A stretch of DNA of 5,868 nt from Campylobacterales bacterium (lineage in GTDB: Bacteria > Campylobacterota > Campylobacteria > Campylobacterales > Sulfurovaceae), in the NCBI GenBank assembly GCA_016937075.1, contig JAFGWQ010000084.1, forward strand, positions 1 through 5,868. Reading direction: 5' to 3'. Shown here in pieces: positions 1 through 5,854 of this stretch. The position numbers were made by a program, and so were the translations under genes. Positions within the stretch are counted from its first letter, which is position 1. Each line of letters opens with the position of its first letter. The notes below the pieces were generated by a model. That model did no database searches. It was not told the origin of the DNA and worked only from the letters and a program-made list of their open reading frames with translations.

Positions 1-1
1 A

Positions 2-154
2 GAGCTGCTTCAAGAGGCAGGTGTTGCAGTAGTGCCAGGTATCGGATTTGGCAGTGAAGGATACTTTAGATTTTCATTTGCTACAGATATTACAACGATC
101 CGAGACGGTATTGGAAGAATAAAAAAATTCATAGATACAAAATACAATAAATAA
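2..154 (+). CDS. Class I/II PLP-dependent aminotransferase, C-terminal fragment
   Basis: Only the last 50 codons are in the window; the gene begins upstream and ends with TAA at 152-154. The visible peptide contains VVPGIGFG followed by GYFRFSFAT, which matches the C-terminal small domain of fold-type I aminotransferases of the aspartate aminotransferase group. In that family the arginine of the FRFS motif binds the substrate alpha-carboxylate. The tail (DGIGRIKKFI) is the usual final helix. The enzyme would be cytoplasmic and transfer amino groups between an amino acid and a 2-oxo acid. Aspartate aminotransferase is the best guess, but alanine or LL-diaminopimelate transaminases share these motifs, and the PLP lysine and specificity residues lie outside the window. 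It converges on the DedA gene with a 38-bp gap. Confidence 0.85.
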   Translation, partial: ELLQEAGVAVVPGIGFGSEGYFRFSFATDITTIRDGIGRIKKFIDTKYNK

Positions 155-165
155 CCAAGAGTCAA

Positions 166-185
166 GCTACGCTTCAAAGTGTAGC
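166..185. terminator. Hairpin between convergent aminotransferase and dedA genes
   Basis: GCTACGCT pairs with AGTGTAGC around a TCAA loop (8 bp with one G-U pair), lying between the two convergent stop codons. Its position suits a bidirectional transcription end. However, neither strand shows a strong T-run after the stem, so it is only a weak terminator candidate. Confidence 0.35.
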
Positions 186-192
186 CTTTGGC

Positions 193-753
193 CTACCTTC
201 TATTGGTAGCCTTCTCCATCAAGAACCAAATTAAGCCTAACACACTAAAAAGAATAATTGGTGCTATCCATGGTTTTTCTTTAACTGTATTAAAAACAAT
301 CGTTATACTTTCTGCTGCATAATACCCGCCAAGCCCAACAACCAATACAAAAAAAATAGATGCGAACAGATTGATCAAAATAAACTTTCCAAAATTATAT
401 TTTGACAATCCCATACTAAGAGGCACAAGTGTCTTAAGTCCGTAAATAAATTTCTTTACAAACATCACAACAGGACCGTATCTGCGATACATAATCGTGG
501 CTAGAGCCAATTTACGGTGATGTGAGCGAAGATACGGCATCATGCTTGCTCTTTGATAGCGGGACATATAAAATAATAGATTATCACCTATAAAATTAAA
601 GATCATTGCCACAATTAAAGCTGTGGTCAAGTCTATCTTACCCATGGCAGAAAAAACTCCGGCTGCTGCAACTATAACTAGTGATCCTCCAAGCGAAAAA
701 AAAGCTATAGCTATATATCCCCATGTGGACAATGATGACAAGGTGTCTTCCAA
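193..753 (-). CDS. Divergent DedA/VTT-family membrane protein
   Basis: This 186-residue integral inner-membrane protein is of the DedA (SNARE-associated/VTT) superfamily. Members support membrane homeostasis, and some are undecaprenyl-phosphate or phospholipid transporters. Hydrophobic segments lie at about 11-36, 43-63, 122-146 and 160-180, with a more amphipathic re-entrant-like stretch at 90-115. Family landmarks are the GDN..FYMSR motif (56-65) and FVKKFIYGLKT (98-108), which aligns with the canonical F..RF.PG.RT. Unusually, lysines 101 and 107 stand where arginines are expected, tyrosine 104 replaces the proline, and no acidic residue occurs between 4 and 40, where most DedA proteins carry essential Glu/Asp. 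The start is TTG: an in-frame TAA lies 4 codons upstream and AAGGA sits 5 nt before the TTG. The stop is TAG. The gene stands alone, convergent with the aminotransferase and divergent from the polyamine dehydrogenase. Family assignment is firm; substrate is unknown. Confidence 0.85.
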   Translation of the reverse strand: MEDTLSSLSTWGYIAIAFFSLGGSLVIVAAAGVFSAMGKIDLTTALIVAMIFNFIGDNLLFYMSRYQRASMMPYLRSHHRKLALATIMYRRYGPVVMFVKKFIYGLKTLVPLSMGLSKYNFGKFILINLFASIFFVLVVGLGGYYAAESITIVFNTVKEKPWIAPIILFSVLGLIWFLMEKATNRR

Positions 754-758
754 AAAAT

Positions 759-763
759 TCCTT
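759..763 (-). promoter_or_regulatory. Shine-Dalgarno that fixes the TTG start of dedA
   Basis: AAGGA on the minus strand lies 5 nt before the TTG at 751-753. It overlaps the TAA that closes the frame upstream, so TTG is the only start with a good ribosome site near the N-terminus. Confidence 0.7.
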
Positions 764-786
764 TATGTGATGGTTTTTAAAAAGTT

Positions 787-792
787 ATTATA
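787..792 (-). promoter_or_regulatory. -10 box of dedA promoter
   Basis: A perfect TATAAT on the minus strand lies 33 bp before the dedA start. No good -35 hexamer sits 16-18 bp upstream, which is common for the housekeeping promoters of Campylobacterota. Read from sequence only. Confidence 0.5.
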
Positions 793-853
793 TCGTAATA
801 TCTTTTTGTTAATTGATTTTGAAGAGTAAAATGTCATCTGTTTTTTGTCTTTT

Positions 854-859
854 TATGAT
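854..859 (+). promoter_or_regulatory. -10 box of the carboxynorspermidine dehydrogenase promoter
   Basis: TATGAT lies 30 bp before the ATG and is preceded by T-rich tracts (840-854) rather than a clear -35 box, a pattern typical of Campylobacterota sigma-70 promoters. Confidence 0.45.
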
Positions 860-878
860 AAAATTCTTGCAATAAATC

Positions 879-884
879 AAGGAG
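879..884 (+). promoter_or_regulatory. Shine-Dalgarno that fixes the start at 890
   Basis: AAGGAG lies 5 nt before the ATG at 890. The frame stays open further upstream to a TTG at 845, but that codon would place the ribosome site and the promoter inside the gene, and the dinucleotide-fold start (KKTLIIGAGG) fits the ATG. Confidence 0.85.
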
Positions 885-889
885 CAAAC

Positions 890-2101
890 ATGTCCAAAAA
901 AACTCTTATTATAGGCGCTGGCGGCGTAGGAAATGTGGTAGCTTTTAAGTGTGCAATGAATAGTGATACATTCGGCACCATAACATTGGCTAGCAGAACT
1001 CTGGGCAAATGCGATGAAATAGCCAAAAATATTAAAAACAAACTGGGCATTGCAATACAAACTGCTCAAGTTGATGCAGACGATACAAACAATGTTATAA
1101 GATTAATAGAACAGACACAAGCCGATATCGTCATAAACGTTGCTCTTCCGTATCAAGATCTGACCATTATGGATGCATGTATAGCCACAAAAACCCCATA
1201 TCTTGATACTGCAAACTATGAGCACCCGGATACTGCTAAATTTGAATACAAAGAACAATGGGCCAAAGACAATGCATTTAAAGAAGCTGGCATCATGGGA
1301 CTTCTTGGCAGTGGATTTGACCCAGGAGCTACAAATGTATTTTGTGCATATGCACAAAAGCATTATTTTGACGAGATCCACACAATTGATATTCTAGATT
1401 GCAATGCCGGAGATCATGGATATCCTTTTGCTACAAACTTCAATCCTGAAATTAATCTTCGCGAAGTAAGTGCGAAAGGCAGATACTGGCAAAAAGATGA
1501 AAATGGGGAAGGGAAATGGATAGAAACAGAACCCATGGAGATAATGCAGGTATGGGACTATCCTGAAGTAGGACCAAAAGATAGCTACCTACTCTACCAC
1601 GAGGAGATGGAATCACTTGTAAAGCATATCAAAGGTCTAAAAAGAATAAGATTTTTTATGACTTTTGGACAAAGCTATCTGATGCACATGAAGTGCTTGG
1701 AAAATGTAGGCATGCTCGGCATCAAAGAGGTAGAACATAAAGGAATGAAAATAGTTCCTATAGAATTCCTCTCTACGCTGCTTCCTGATCCTGCAAGTCT
1801 TGGACCAAGAACAAAAGGCAAAACAAATATCGGTATAGTTGCCGAGGGTATAAAAGATGGTAAGAAACGAAAAATATACATATATCAAGTCAAAGATCAT
1901 GAAGAGTGCTATGCAGAAGTAATGAGTCAAGGCGTGAGCTATACCACCGGTGTTCCAGCCATGATAGGAGCCAAACTGATGCTACAGGGAATCTGGAGTG
2001 GAGCTGGCGTATGGAATATGGAACAACTTGATCCGGATCCATTTATGGAAGAGATGAATGCTCAGGGCTTGCCTTGGAATATTAAAGAGATGGAAGTCTA
2101 A
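890..2101 (+). CDS. Carboxynorspermidine/carboxyspermidine dehydrogenase (saccharopine dehydrogenase family)
   Basis: This 403-residue cytoplasmic oxidoreductase of the saccharopine dehydrogenase-like family, called CASDH or CANSDH in the literature, catalyses NADPH-dependent reductive condensation of L-aspartate semialdehyde with putrescine or 1,3-diaminopropane. The product, carboxy(nor)spermidine, is then decarboxylated by NspC in the alternative spermidine pathway of Vibrio, Campylobacter and many gut bacteria. The N-terminal Rossmann fold is clear: LIIGAGGVG at 6-14, and SR at 35-36 after the second strand, consistent with NADPH. VINVALPY (81-88) and YLDTANYE (104-111) follow, then GLLGSGFDPGATNVF (137-151), highly characteristic of this clade. 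The C-terminal half carries TTGVPA (352-357) and ends in GVWNMEQLDPDPF and GLPWNI. Length matches the family. Older pipelines label such genes lysine-biosynthetic saccharopine dehydrogenase (lys1/lys9), which is probably wrong here. No decarboxylase gene is adjacent; whether it accepts putrescine or diaminopropane cannot be read from sequence. Confidence 0.9.
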   Translation: MSKKTLIIGAGGVGNVVAFKCAMNSDTFGTITLASRTLGKCDEIAKNIKNKLGIAIQTAQVDADDTNNVIRLIEQTQADIVINVALPYQDLTIMDACIATKTPYLDTANYEHPDTAKFEYKEQWAKDNAFKEAGIMGLLGSGFDPGATNVFCAYAQKHYFDEIHTIDILDCNAGDHGYPFATNFNPEINLREVSAKGRYWQKDENGEGKWIETEPMEIMQVWDYPEVGPKDSYLLYHEEMESLVKHIKGLKRIRFFMTFGQSYLMHMKCLENVGMLGIKEVEHKGMKIVPIEFLSTLLPDPASLGPRTKGKTNIGIVAEGIKDGKKRKIYIYQVKDHEECYAEVMSQGVSYTTGVPAMIGAKLMLQGIWSGAGVWNMEQLDPDPFMEEMNAQGLPWNIKEMEV

Positions 2102-2141
2102 ACACAGATTGCTTCAACTGCACAATAAGCCACAACACAAA

Positions 2142-2165
2142 ATGGTGTGTTGACAAACACACCAT
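2142..2165. terminator. Perfect 10-bp hairpin between convergent genes, probable bidirectional terminator
   Basis: ATGGTGTGTT and AACACACCAT form a perfect 10-bp stem around a GACA loop, 40 bp after the polyamine dehydrogenase stop and 14 bp past the pgeF stop. On the minus strand the stem runs into TTTTGTGTTGT, a U-rich tail that suits termination of pgeF. On the plus strand the tail (AAATTATC) is poor, so it probably works best for pgeF. Confidence 0.6.
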
Positions 2166-2179
2166 AAATTATCAAGTCA

Positions 2180-2947
2180 CTAATCATTGCCCCGCATACC
2201 TACAAAACTTAAAAATCTGCCGCTGCAGCCATTCTCTTTTCTATAAGAAAAAAATTTATCATTATCACATGATGTGCATCTCTCGCTAATTTCTATGTTT
2301 TTGCTTTTAAGGCCTGCGTTTATGAGCTGGTTATAATTTTCTCTTTTTAGATCTAGCATATATTTTTCATTTGGCAGCTGTTTTTTTATATCTTTCTGGA
2401 AATTATCTGCTACATCCAGACCTACCTCATAACAGCATGCACCTATCGAAGGTGCAATGACGGCATATATATCTTTAGGATCTGATCCGAAAGCCTCTTT
2501 CATTTTAGAAACTGTTCTTAAAAGTATCTTGCCGCAGCTGCCTTTCCAGCCTGCATGCACGGCTGCCACAACTCCTTTATCTTTATCGAAAAGAAGTATA
2601 GGCACACAATCGGCTGTTAAAACTCCTATTAAAATATTTTTTTGGTTTGTTACAAGAGCGTCGCAATCTTGAATGGCATCTTTGTGTTCTTTCCAGCCTA
2701 GAGTTTGACTCGTTTCTACAACTACAATATTGCTGCTATGTGTTTGGTTTGCCAAAACTATGTCAAAATCCTTATCAATTCCTAGTTTCTCTATCAAATG
2801 GTTTCTATTTTTAGATATCTCATTACTATCCTCGCCAGTATGCAGTGCAAAACTGAACATATAAGGAAAAATATTATTTTTTAGTGTAGTTCCGTGTATT
2901 AGTTCTGGGAACTGTTTGAGTTTCTCATATCTCAATATAGCATCCAT
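2180..2947 (-). CDS. pgeF: Peptidoglycan editing factor PgeF (YfiH/multicopper polyphenol oxidase-like family)
   Basis: The 255-residue cytoplasmic protein belongs to the YfiH/LACC1 family. In Escherichia coli PgeF limits misincorporation of serine for L-alanine in the peptidoglycan stem peptide, and family members show purine nucleoside phosphorylase/adenosine deaminase-type activity. The older label 'laccase/polyphenol oxidase' is misleading. The zinc site is intact: ANQTH (H70), TADCVP (C114) and HAGWKG (H131). APSIGACCYEV (165-175), CTSC (224-227) and FFSYRKENGCSGR (232-244) complete the signature. Length is normal. The frame stays open to an ATG at 3017-3019, but I chose the ATG at 2945-2947: AAAGG lies 6 nt before it, the longer version would run through the promoter region and into rodA, and the extra 24 residues do not resemble the family. 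The stop is TAG, followed at once by TGA. It diverges from rodA, another cell-wall gene. Confidence 0.93.
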   Translation of the reverse strand: MDAILRYEKLKQFPELIHGTTLKNNIFPYMFSFALHTGEDSNEISKNRNHLIEKLGIDKDFDIVLANQTHSSNIVVVETSQTLGWKEHKDAIQDCDALVTNQKNILIGVLTADCVPILLFDKDKGVVAAVHAGWKGSCGKILLRTVSKMKEAFGSDPKDIYAVIAPSIGACCYEVGLDVADNFQKDIKKQLPNEKYMLDLKRENYNQLINAGLKSKNIEISERCTSCDNDKFFSYRKENGCSGRFLSFVGMRGND

Positions 2948-2953
2948 GGCAAA

Positions 2954-2958
2954 CCTTT
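2954..2958 (-). promoter_or_regulatory. Shine-Dalgarno that fixes the pgeF start
   Basis: AAAGG on the minus strand, 6 nt before the ATG at 2945-2947. This supports the 255-residue form over the 279-residue extension. Confidence 0.65.
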
Positions 2959-2972
2959 GAAACTTTTTTTGA

Positions 2973-2978
2973 TATACT
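2973..2978 (+). promoter_or_regulatory. -10 box of rodA promoter
   Basis: TATACT lies 24 bp before the rodA ATG and directly follows a T-tract (2964-2970) with TGA just before the box, as in Campylobacterota housekeeping promoters. AGGGA at 2992-2996 is the ribosome site, 6 nt before the ATG. Confidence 0.55.
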
Positions 2979-2984
2979 ATCATA
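2979..2984 (-). promoter_or_regulatory. -10 box of pgeF promoter
   Basis: TATGAT on the minus strand lies 31 bp before the pgeF start and follows a T-run (CTATTTTTTTA). It directly abuts the rodA -10 box on the other strand. Confidence 0.5.
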
Positions 2985-3971
2985 AAAAAATAGGGAATAT
3001 ACATGCTATCTTGGCTCAATTTGAATGAGCGTGTTTTTAAACACTTTAATTATCTTTTAATGATACAGCTTTTACCTATATTTTTCCTATCTTCATGGCT
3101 TATCTATGAGATAAATCCTGAGTTATTTAAAAAACAGATGATTTATTATGTAGTTGCTCTCATTGCTTTTTTAATCTCTGTAGTAATCCCATGGCGTCTA
3201 ATTTTATGGTGGTTAATGCCTGTTCTTTATGGTTTTAATATTCTTTTATTAATTGCTGTTGATATGTTTGGCAAAACAATTCTTGGTGCACAAAGATGGC
3301 TTGAAATTCCAGGCATAGGTATGACTATACAACCATCTGAATTTATAAAAGTAAGTGTTATTATGGCTTTAGCATACATAATAAGGAAAAACCCACCTCC
3401 AAAGGATGGATATGGAATTAAAATGTTTATCATTTTTACCGCTATCATCCTTCTTCCTTTTGTACTTATAGCAAAAGAGCCTGACCTAGGAACAGCTATG
3501 ATATTGTTAATCGTAGGTTTTGGAATTCTTTTTGTAATCGGAATTAAAAAGCAAATCTGGATTTGGCTGAGCGCCATGCTCTTGCTGAGTGCACCGCTAA
3601 TGTACACATATGGACTTAAAACATACCAAAAACAAAGAATTCATGATGCAATCAGTCATCCAAGCTATCATGTAAAACAAGCCCTTATAGCTATTGGTTC
3701 AGGCGGAATAGTCGGCAAATCAAAAGAAGATTCCACTCAAACACAAATGAAATTTCTTCCGATATCATCCAGCGACTTCATTTTTGCATATCTTGGCGAG
3801 AGACTTGGTTTTTTAGGAATGGCGACTGTTATATTTTTATATATTTTATTAATCTTGCATCTATTTTATATAGGTATACAACCTTTTGCAGATTATCTCA
3901 CAAAAGTATTTGCCATTGGACTTAGTTGGCTATTTTTTGTATATATGGGGGTTAACGTGTATATGATCATT

Positions 3972-3974
3972 TGA
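3972..3974 (+). other. Premature TGA in rodA at a conserved glycine position
   Basis: The frame reads GTG TAT ATG ATC ATT TGA CTT GCC CCG. Homologous RodA proteins read I-G-L-x-P-V at this place, so GGA is the expected codon. The following base is C, a context known to be leaky for UGA in bacteria, but tolerance of readthrough here is only speculation. Confidence 0.85.
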
Positions 3975-4071
3975 CTTGCCCCGGTTGTTGGGGTTCCGCT
4001 GCCAATGTTTAGCCATGGAGGGACCTCTTTTATTATTTTTGCAATTCTTTTTGGAATTTTGCAAAATTTAA

Positions 4072-4100
4072 TTGCTTTTCAAAGTTATTTAGGATATAAT
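4072..4100 (+). promoter_or_regulatory. Probable tRNA promoter inside the 3' end of rodA
   Basis: TTGCTT at 4072-4077 and a perfect TATAAT at 4095-4100 are separated by exactly 17 bp, with start expected near 4107 and a leader of about 32 nt before the tRNA. Another -10-like box, GATAAT at 4126-4131, overlaps the rodA stop and would place the start almost at the tRNA 5' end. Confidence 0.5.
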
Positions 4101-4138
4101 TCTGACGCTAAAATAAGTATGGTAAGATAATTTACTAT

Positions 4139-4215
4139 GGGTCTTTAGCTCAGCTGGTTAGAGCACTCGGCTCATAACCGAGTGGTCCAGGGTTCGAGTC
4201 CCTGAGGACCCACCA
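4139..4215 (+). tRNA. tRNA-Met (anticodon CAT), elongator type
   Basis: A complete 77-nt cloverleaf with encoded CCA. The acceptor GGGTCTT pairs with AGGACCC (one G-U). The D arm is GCTC/GAGC, the anticodon stem CTCGG/CCGAG holds loop CTCATAA with anticodon CAT, the variable loop is TGGTC, and the T arm is CAGGG/CCCTG with loop TTCGAGT. The paired G1-C72 and the absence of three G-C pairs in the anticodon stem exclude the initiator tRNA. A CAT anticodon can also belong to the lysidine-modified tRNA-Ile2 that reads AUA. The acceptor stem lacks the C4-G69/C5-G68 pairs used by E. coli TilS, which favours Met but does not settle it. The gene begins 8 bp after the rodA stop, and no strong terminator follows in the 77 bp before the next gene. 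Confidence 0.95.
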
Positions 4216-4283
4216 ACCCGCTACACTTCATTTCTTAATCTTAAGCTCATTTCTGACATAATAAATTAATATTACTATACACC

Positions 4284-4287
4284 AAGG
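4284..4287 (+). promoter_or_regulatory. Shine-Dalgarno of the M42-like peptidase gene
   Basis: AAGG lies 5 nt before the ATG at 4293. The upstream spacer (4216-4292) is very AT-rich, with several -10-like words (CATAAT at 4257, TACTAT at 4273) but none decisive; read-through from the tRNA unit is also possible. Confidence 0.5.
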
Positions 4288-4292
4288 CAATT

Positions 4293-5342
4293 ATGCAATT
4301 ATACGAAAATTATTTTGACCTTCTTAAACAATTAGTAAGAACTCCGTCTGTTGTTGGAGCAGAAAATCCATTTTTTATGACTCTAAAAAGAGAACTTGAA
4401 GAGCTCGGCATTAGAACCACCCTCTATGAAGGACTCCTGGTAGCTCAAGGAAATGAACCAAATTCTGGCTATATATCATCACATGTTGATAGACACGGGT
4501 TAATTTGCACTGGTCCAAATGAATTTCAATACGCTGCTTATATCAGCAAAAACAGAGCGGACCTGACTGGCAATTCAATATCTGAACAAACATATCAAAA
4601 TCTAGCCGGGCGATTCATAGGTCAAAGCGTACAAGCATACAGCCCATGCTCTGGAAGCTACATGGGCGTAGGCAGTATCGCTACTACAAATATATGCGAA
4701 CGAAGGGGCAATTTAATCTTTGAGATAGAAGGCTTGGAGCATATACTCCCAAATACACCTATTGCATTTTTGGACAAACTTACCATTAAAGACGAATTTG
4801 TATCTGCGCAACTTGACAATGTAATTACAAATGCTATGATCGTATATCTATATCAACTGGGATACCAAGGCACTGCGTTTTTTACAGCCGAAGAAGAAGC
4901 CGGCAAAAGCTGGCGTTATTTACTTGAATGGTTCCAAAGATTCGATATTACGACAGATAAACTGCTCATATTGGACACAAGCCCTTATCCGGACAAGGAA
5001 AGCATATCCAAGCAAAATTTGGTTTTTAGACGTAGAGATTCTCATGCCAGATTTAAATCTCCTCTGCAAAAACAACTAACGAAGATTTGCCGCAAAAACA
5101 AAATAAGCTATGACTACAAAGACAGGTACATAAAAGAGAAAAATATACAAGCTATTACCGAAGGTAGCAAGCCAAGTTCAATAGGTTCCACAGAGCTTGG
5201 CAGACTCATAGTTGCCTCTCGTCACAAAATCCAAGGAACAACTCTTCAGATACCGACAACCGGATATCATACCGTAGAAGAAACTGCACGCATTGACTCT
5301 GTTACAAGTGCTTTGAGTGTACTAAAAACACTCTATATATAA
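4293..5342 (+). CDS. M42-like zinc metallopeptidase (aminopeptidase fold)
   Basis: This 349-residue cytoplasmic protein has no signal peptide or membrane segment. The pattern of metal ligands is that of the MH clan, closest to M42 glutamyl/tetrahedral aminopeptidases: SSHVDRHG (H64, D66), AQLDN (D175, bridging ligand), FTAEEEAG (E200-E202, general base and ligand), LDTSPYP (D228) and GYHTVEE (H326). All are present and in order, so it is likely active with two metal ions. The stretch 70-165 between the first and second ligand groups matches the inserted beta-rich domain that M42 enzymes use for oligomer assembly and substrate entry. Near the C-terminus, GSTELGRL (298-305) takes the place of the usual GGTD motif. 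N-terminal YFDLLKQLVRTPSV.G is the typical start of such peptidases. Substrate is unknown; peptide trimming after proteasome-like proteases is the family role. It is convergent with the next gene with a 1-bp gap. Confidence 0.85.
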   Translation: MQLYENYFDLLKQLVRTPSVVGAENPFFMTLKRELEELGIRTTLYEGLLVAQGNEPNSGYISSHVDRHGLICTGPNEFQYAAYISKNRADLTGNSISEQTYQNLAGRFIGQSVQAYSPCSGSYMGVGSIATTNICERRGNLIFEIEGLEHILPNTPIAFLDKLTIKDEFVSAQLDNVITNAMIVYLYQLGYQGTAFFTAEEEAGKSWRYLLEWFQRFDITTDKLLILDTSPYPDKESISKQNLVFRRRDSHARFKSPLQKQLTKICRKNKISYDYKDRYIKEKNIQAITEGSKPSSIGSTELGRLIVASRHKIQGTTLQIPTTGYHTVEETARIDSVTSALSVLKTLYI

Positions 5343-5343
5343 T

Positions 5344-5832
5344 TTAATGTGTCGGGATGTACGGCATCGATGAATGGTGAACATTGATAAGCAACTTGCC
5401 GTTTTCATCTTTAATATAACCGAATGTATATTCTACATTAACTTCTTTGCCTGTCTTGGCATCCGTGAAATAATACTGACCCATTGCAGTAGCTGAATCT
5501 TCATCGATAATAATACCGCTATTTTCAAATCTTACTTTGCTCCATGGCTGAAGTGCAAATCCATGGTCCTCACTTTGTGAACCTGTAACAAAATATGATA
5601 CAGCATCATCTTCTGTCAATCGAAATTGCTTATGAGCTGCTTTGGTTGGCTTAAATAGTACCCTGCCTTCATCATATGCGTACATAGTATCTACGGTATT
5701 TCTTGCTATTGCTTTATAATCTTTACCTTCAGTATATGCCTTGCCTATTGCTACGATAGCATCGCCCCACGCTTTTTGGGCTGCAATAACCTCTGCTTGT
5801 GTAATACGCATAGTATTTCTTTCATTGATCAT
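5344..5832 (-). CDS. NTF2/SnoaL-like small protein of unknown function
   Basis: The 162-residue protein has no visible signal peptide. It begins with an amphipathic helix (TQAEVIAAQKAWGDAIVAIGKAY, about 11-33) and continues with strands ending in VHHSSMPY (151-158). This pattern fits the SnoaL/NTF2-like cone fold found in proteins that close with a G.L.I..HHSS.PY tail. Such genes are sometimes labelled 'phosphoribosyl-AMP cyclohydrolase', for which I see no supporting motif. Conserved-looking positions are the LFKPT (59-63), the D-H-GFALQPWSKVRF block (89-101) and ATAMGQYYFTD (114-124). The start is uncertain. ATG at 5830-5832 has no ribosome site; ATG at 5809-5811 (MRITQAEV) has a weak GAAAG and better matches the family N-terminus. 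The frame is also open to the window edge, so a start further out cannot be excluded. It is convergent with the peptidase; function unknown. Confidence 0.75.
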   Translation of the reverse strand: MINERNTMRITQAEVIAAQKAWGDAIVAIGKAYTEGKDYKAIARNTVDTMYAYDEGRVLFKPTKAAHKQFRLTEDDAVSYFVTGSQSEDHGFALQPWSKVRFENSGIIIDEDSATAMGQYYFTDAKTGKEVNVEYTFGYIKDENGKLLINVHHSSMPYIPTH

Positions 5833-5848
5833 TTTTGTTTGATTTTGT

Positions 5849-5854
5849 ATTATC
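5849..5854 (-). promoter_or_regulatory. Possible -10 box of the NTF2-like gene
   Basis: GATAAT on the minus strand lies 16 bp before the first ATG (5832) and 37 bp before the second (5811). If used, the leader would be too short for a ribosome site at the first ATG, which favours the shorter protein. Confidence 0.3.

Larger units (their letters stand above)
3003..4130 (+). pseudogene. rodA: rodA, SEDS peptidoglycan polymerase, interrupted by an in-frame TGA at 3972-3974
   Basis: RodA is the polytopic SEDS glycosyltransferase that polymerises lipid II for lateral wall growth, working with PBP2. The undisturbed frame would give 375 residues, a normal RodA length. Seen: GAQRWLEIPG then IQPSEFIKV (95-117), KEPDLGTA (158-165), ALIAIGSGGIVGKS (227-240) and FLPISSSDFIFAYLGERLGF (251-270), whose D258 corresponds to the essential extracytoplasmic aspartate of the family. 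The frame stops at TGA (codon 324) in MII-stop-LAPVVGVPLP, where RodA proteins have glycine. The same frame then continues for 51 codons to TAA at 4128-4130 and includes PLPMFSHGGTSF, the last conserved loop, and a final membrane helix. A change of GGA to TGA explains everything; no frameshift is needed. The intact open part is 3003-3974 (323 residues). RodA fits better than FtsW from the length and motif wording. The product, if truncated, would lack an essential part. A sequence error is a serious alternative. Confidence 0.85.

Noticed and set aside
845..889. N-terminal extension of the polyamine dehydrogenase from TTG at 845
   Set aside because: It would contain the ribosome site and the -10 box; the Rossmann start right after the ATG at 890 fits the family.
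809..1069. Minus-strand open frame opposite the polyamine dehydrogenase (also those at 1103-1381, 1637-1930 and 3227-3607)
   Set aside because: These lie antisense to well-supported genes, have cysteine- and phenylalanine-rich composition typical of antisense translation, and lack ribosome sites or recognisable motifs.
2948..3019. N-terminal extension of pgeF to the ATG at 3017-3019
   Set aside because: It would cross the divergent promoters and overlap the rodA start; the added residues are unlike the family and the internal ATG has a better ribosome site.
3972..3974. UGA reassigned to glycine (as in Absconditabacteria/Gracilibacteria)
   Set aside because: The affected codon is exactly a glycine, and no gene whose end is visible here otherwise uses TGA as its stop (only TAA or TAG). 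But only one internal TGA occurs in about 5 kb of coding sequence, a recoded genome should show many, and the genes look like Campylobacterota. TAA/TAG preference is expected in an AT-rich genome.
3972..3993. Selenocysteine insertion at the rodA TGA
   Set aside because: RodA has glycine, not cysteine, at this position, and the 4-bp stem downstream is too weak for a bacterial SECIS element.
4216..4292. Terminator after the tRNA at CTTAATCTTAAG
   Set aside because: The stem is only 4 bp of A-T-rich pairs with no T-run; it would not terminate transcription.
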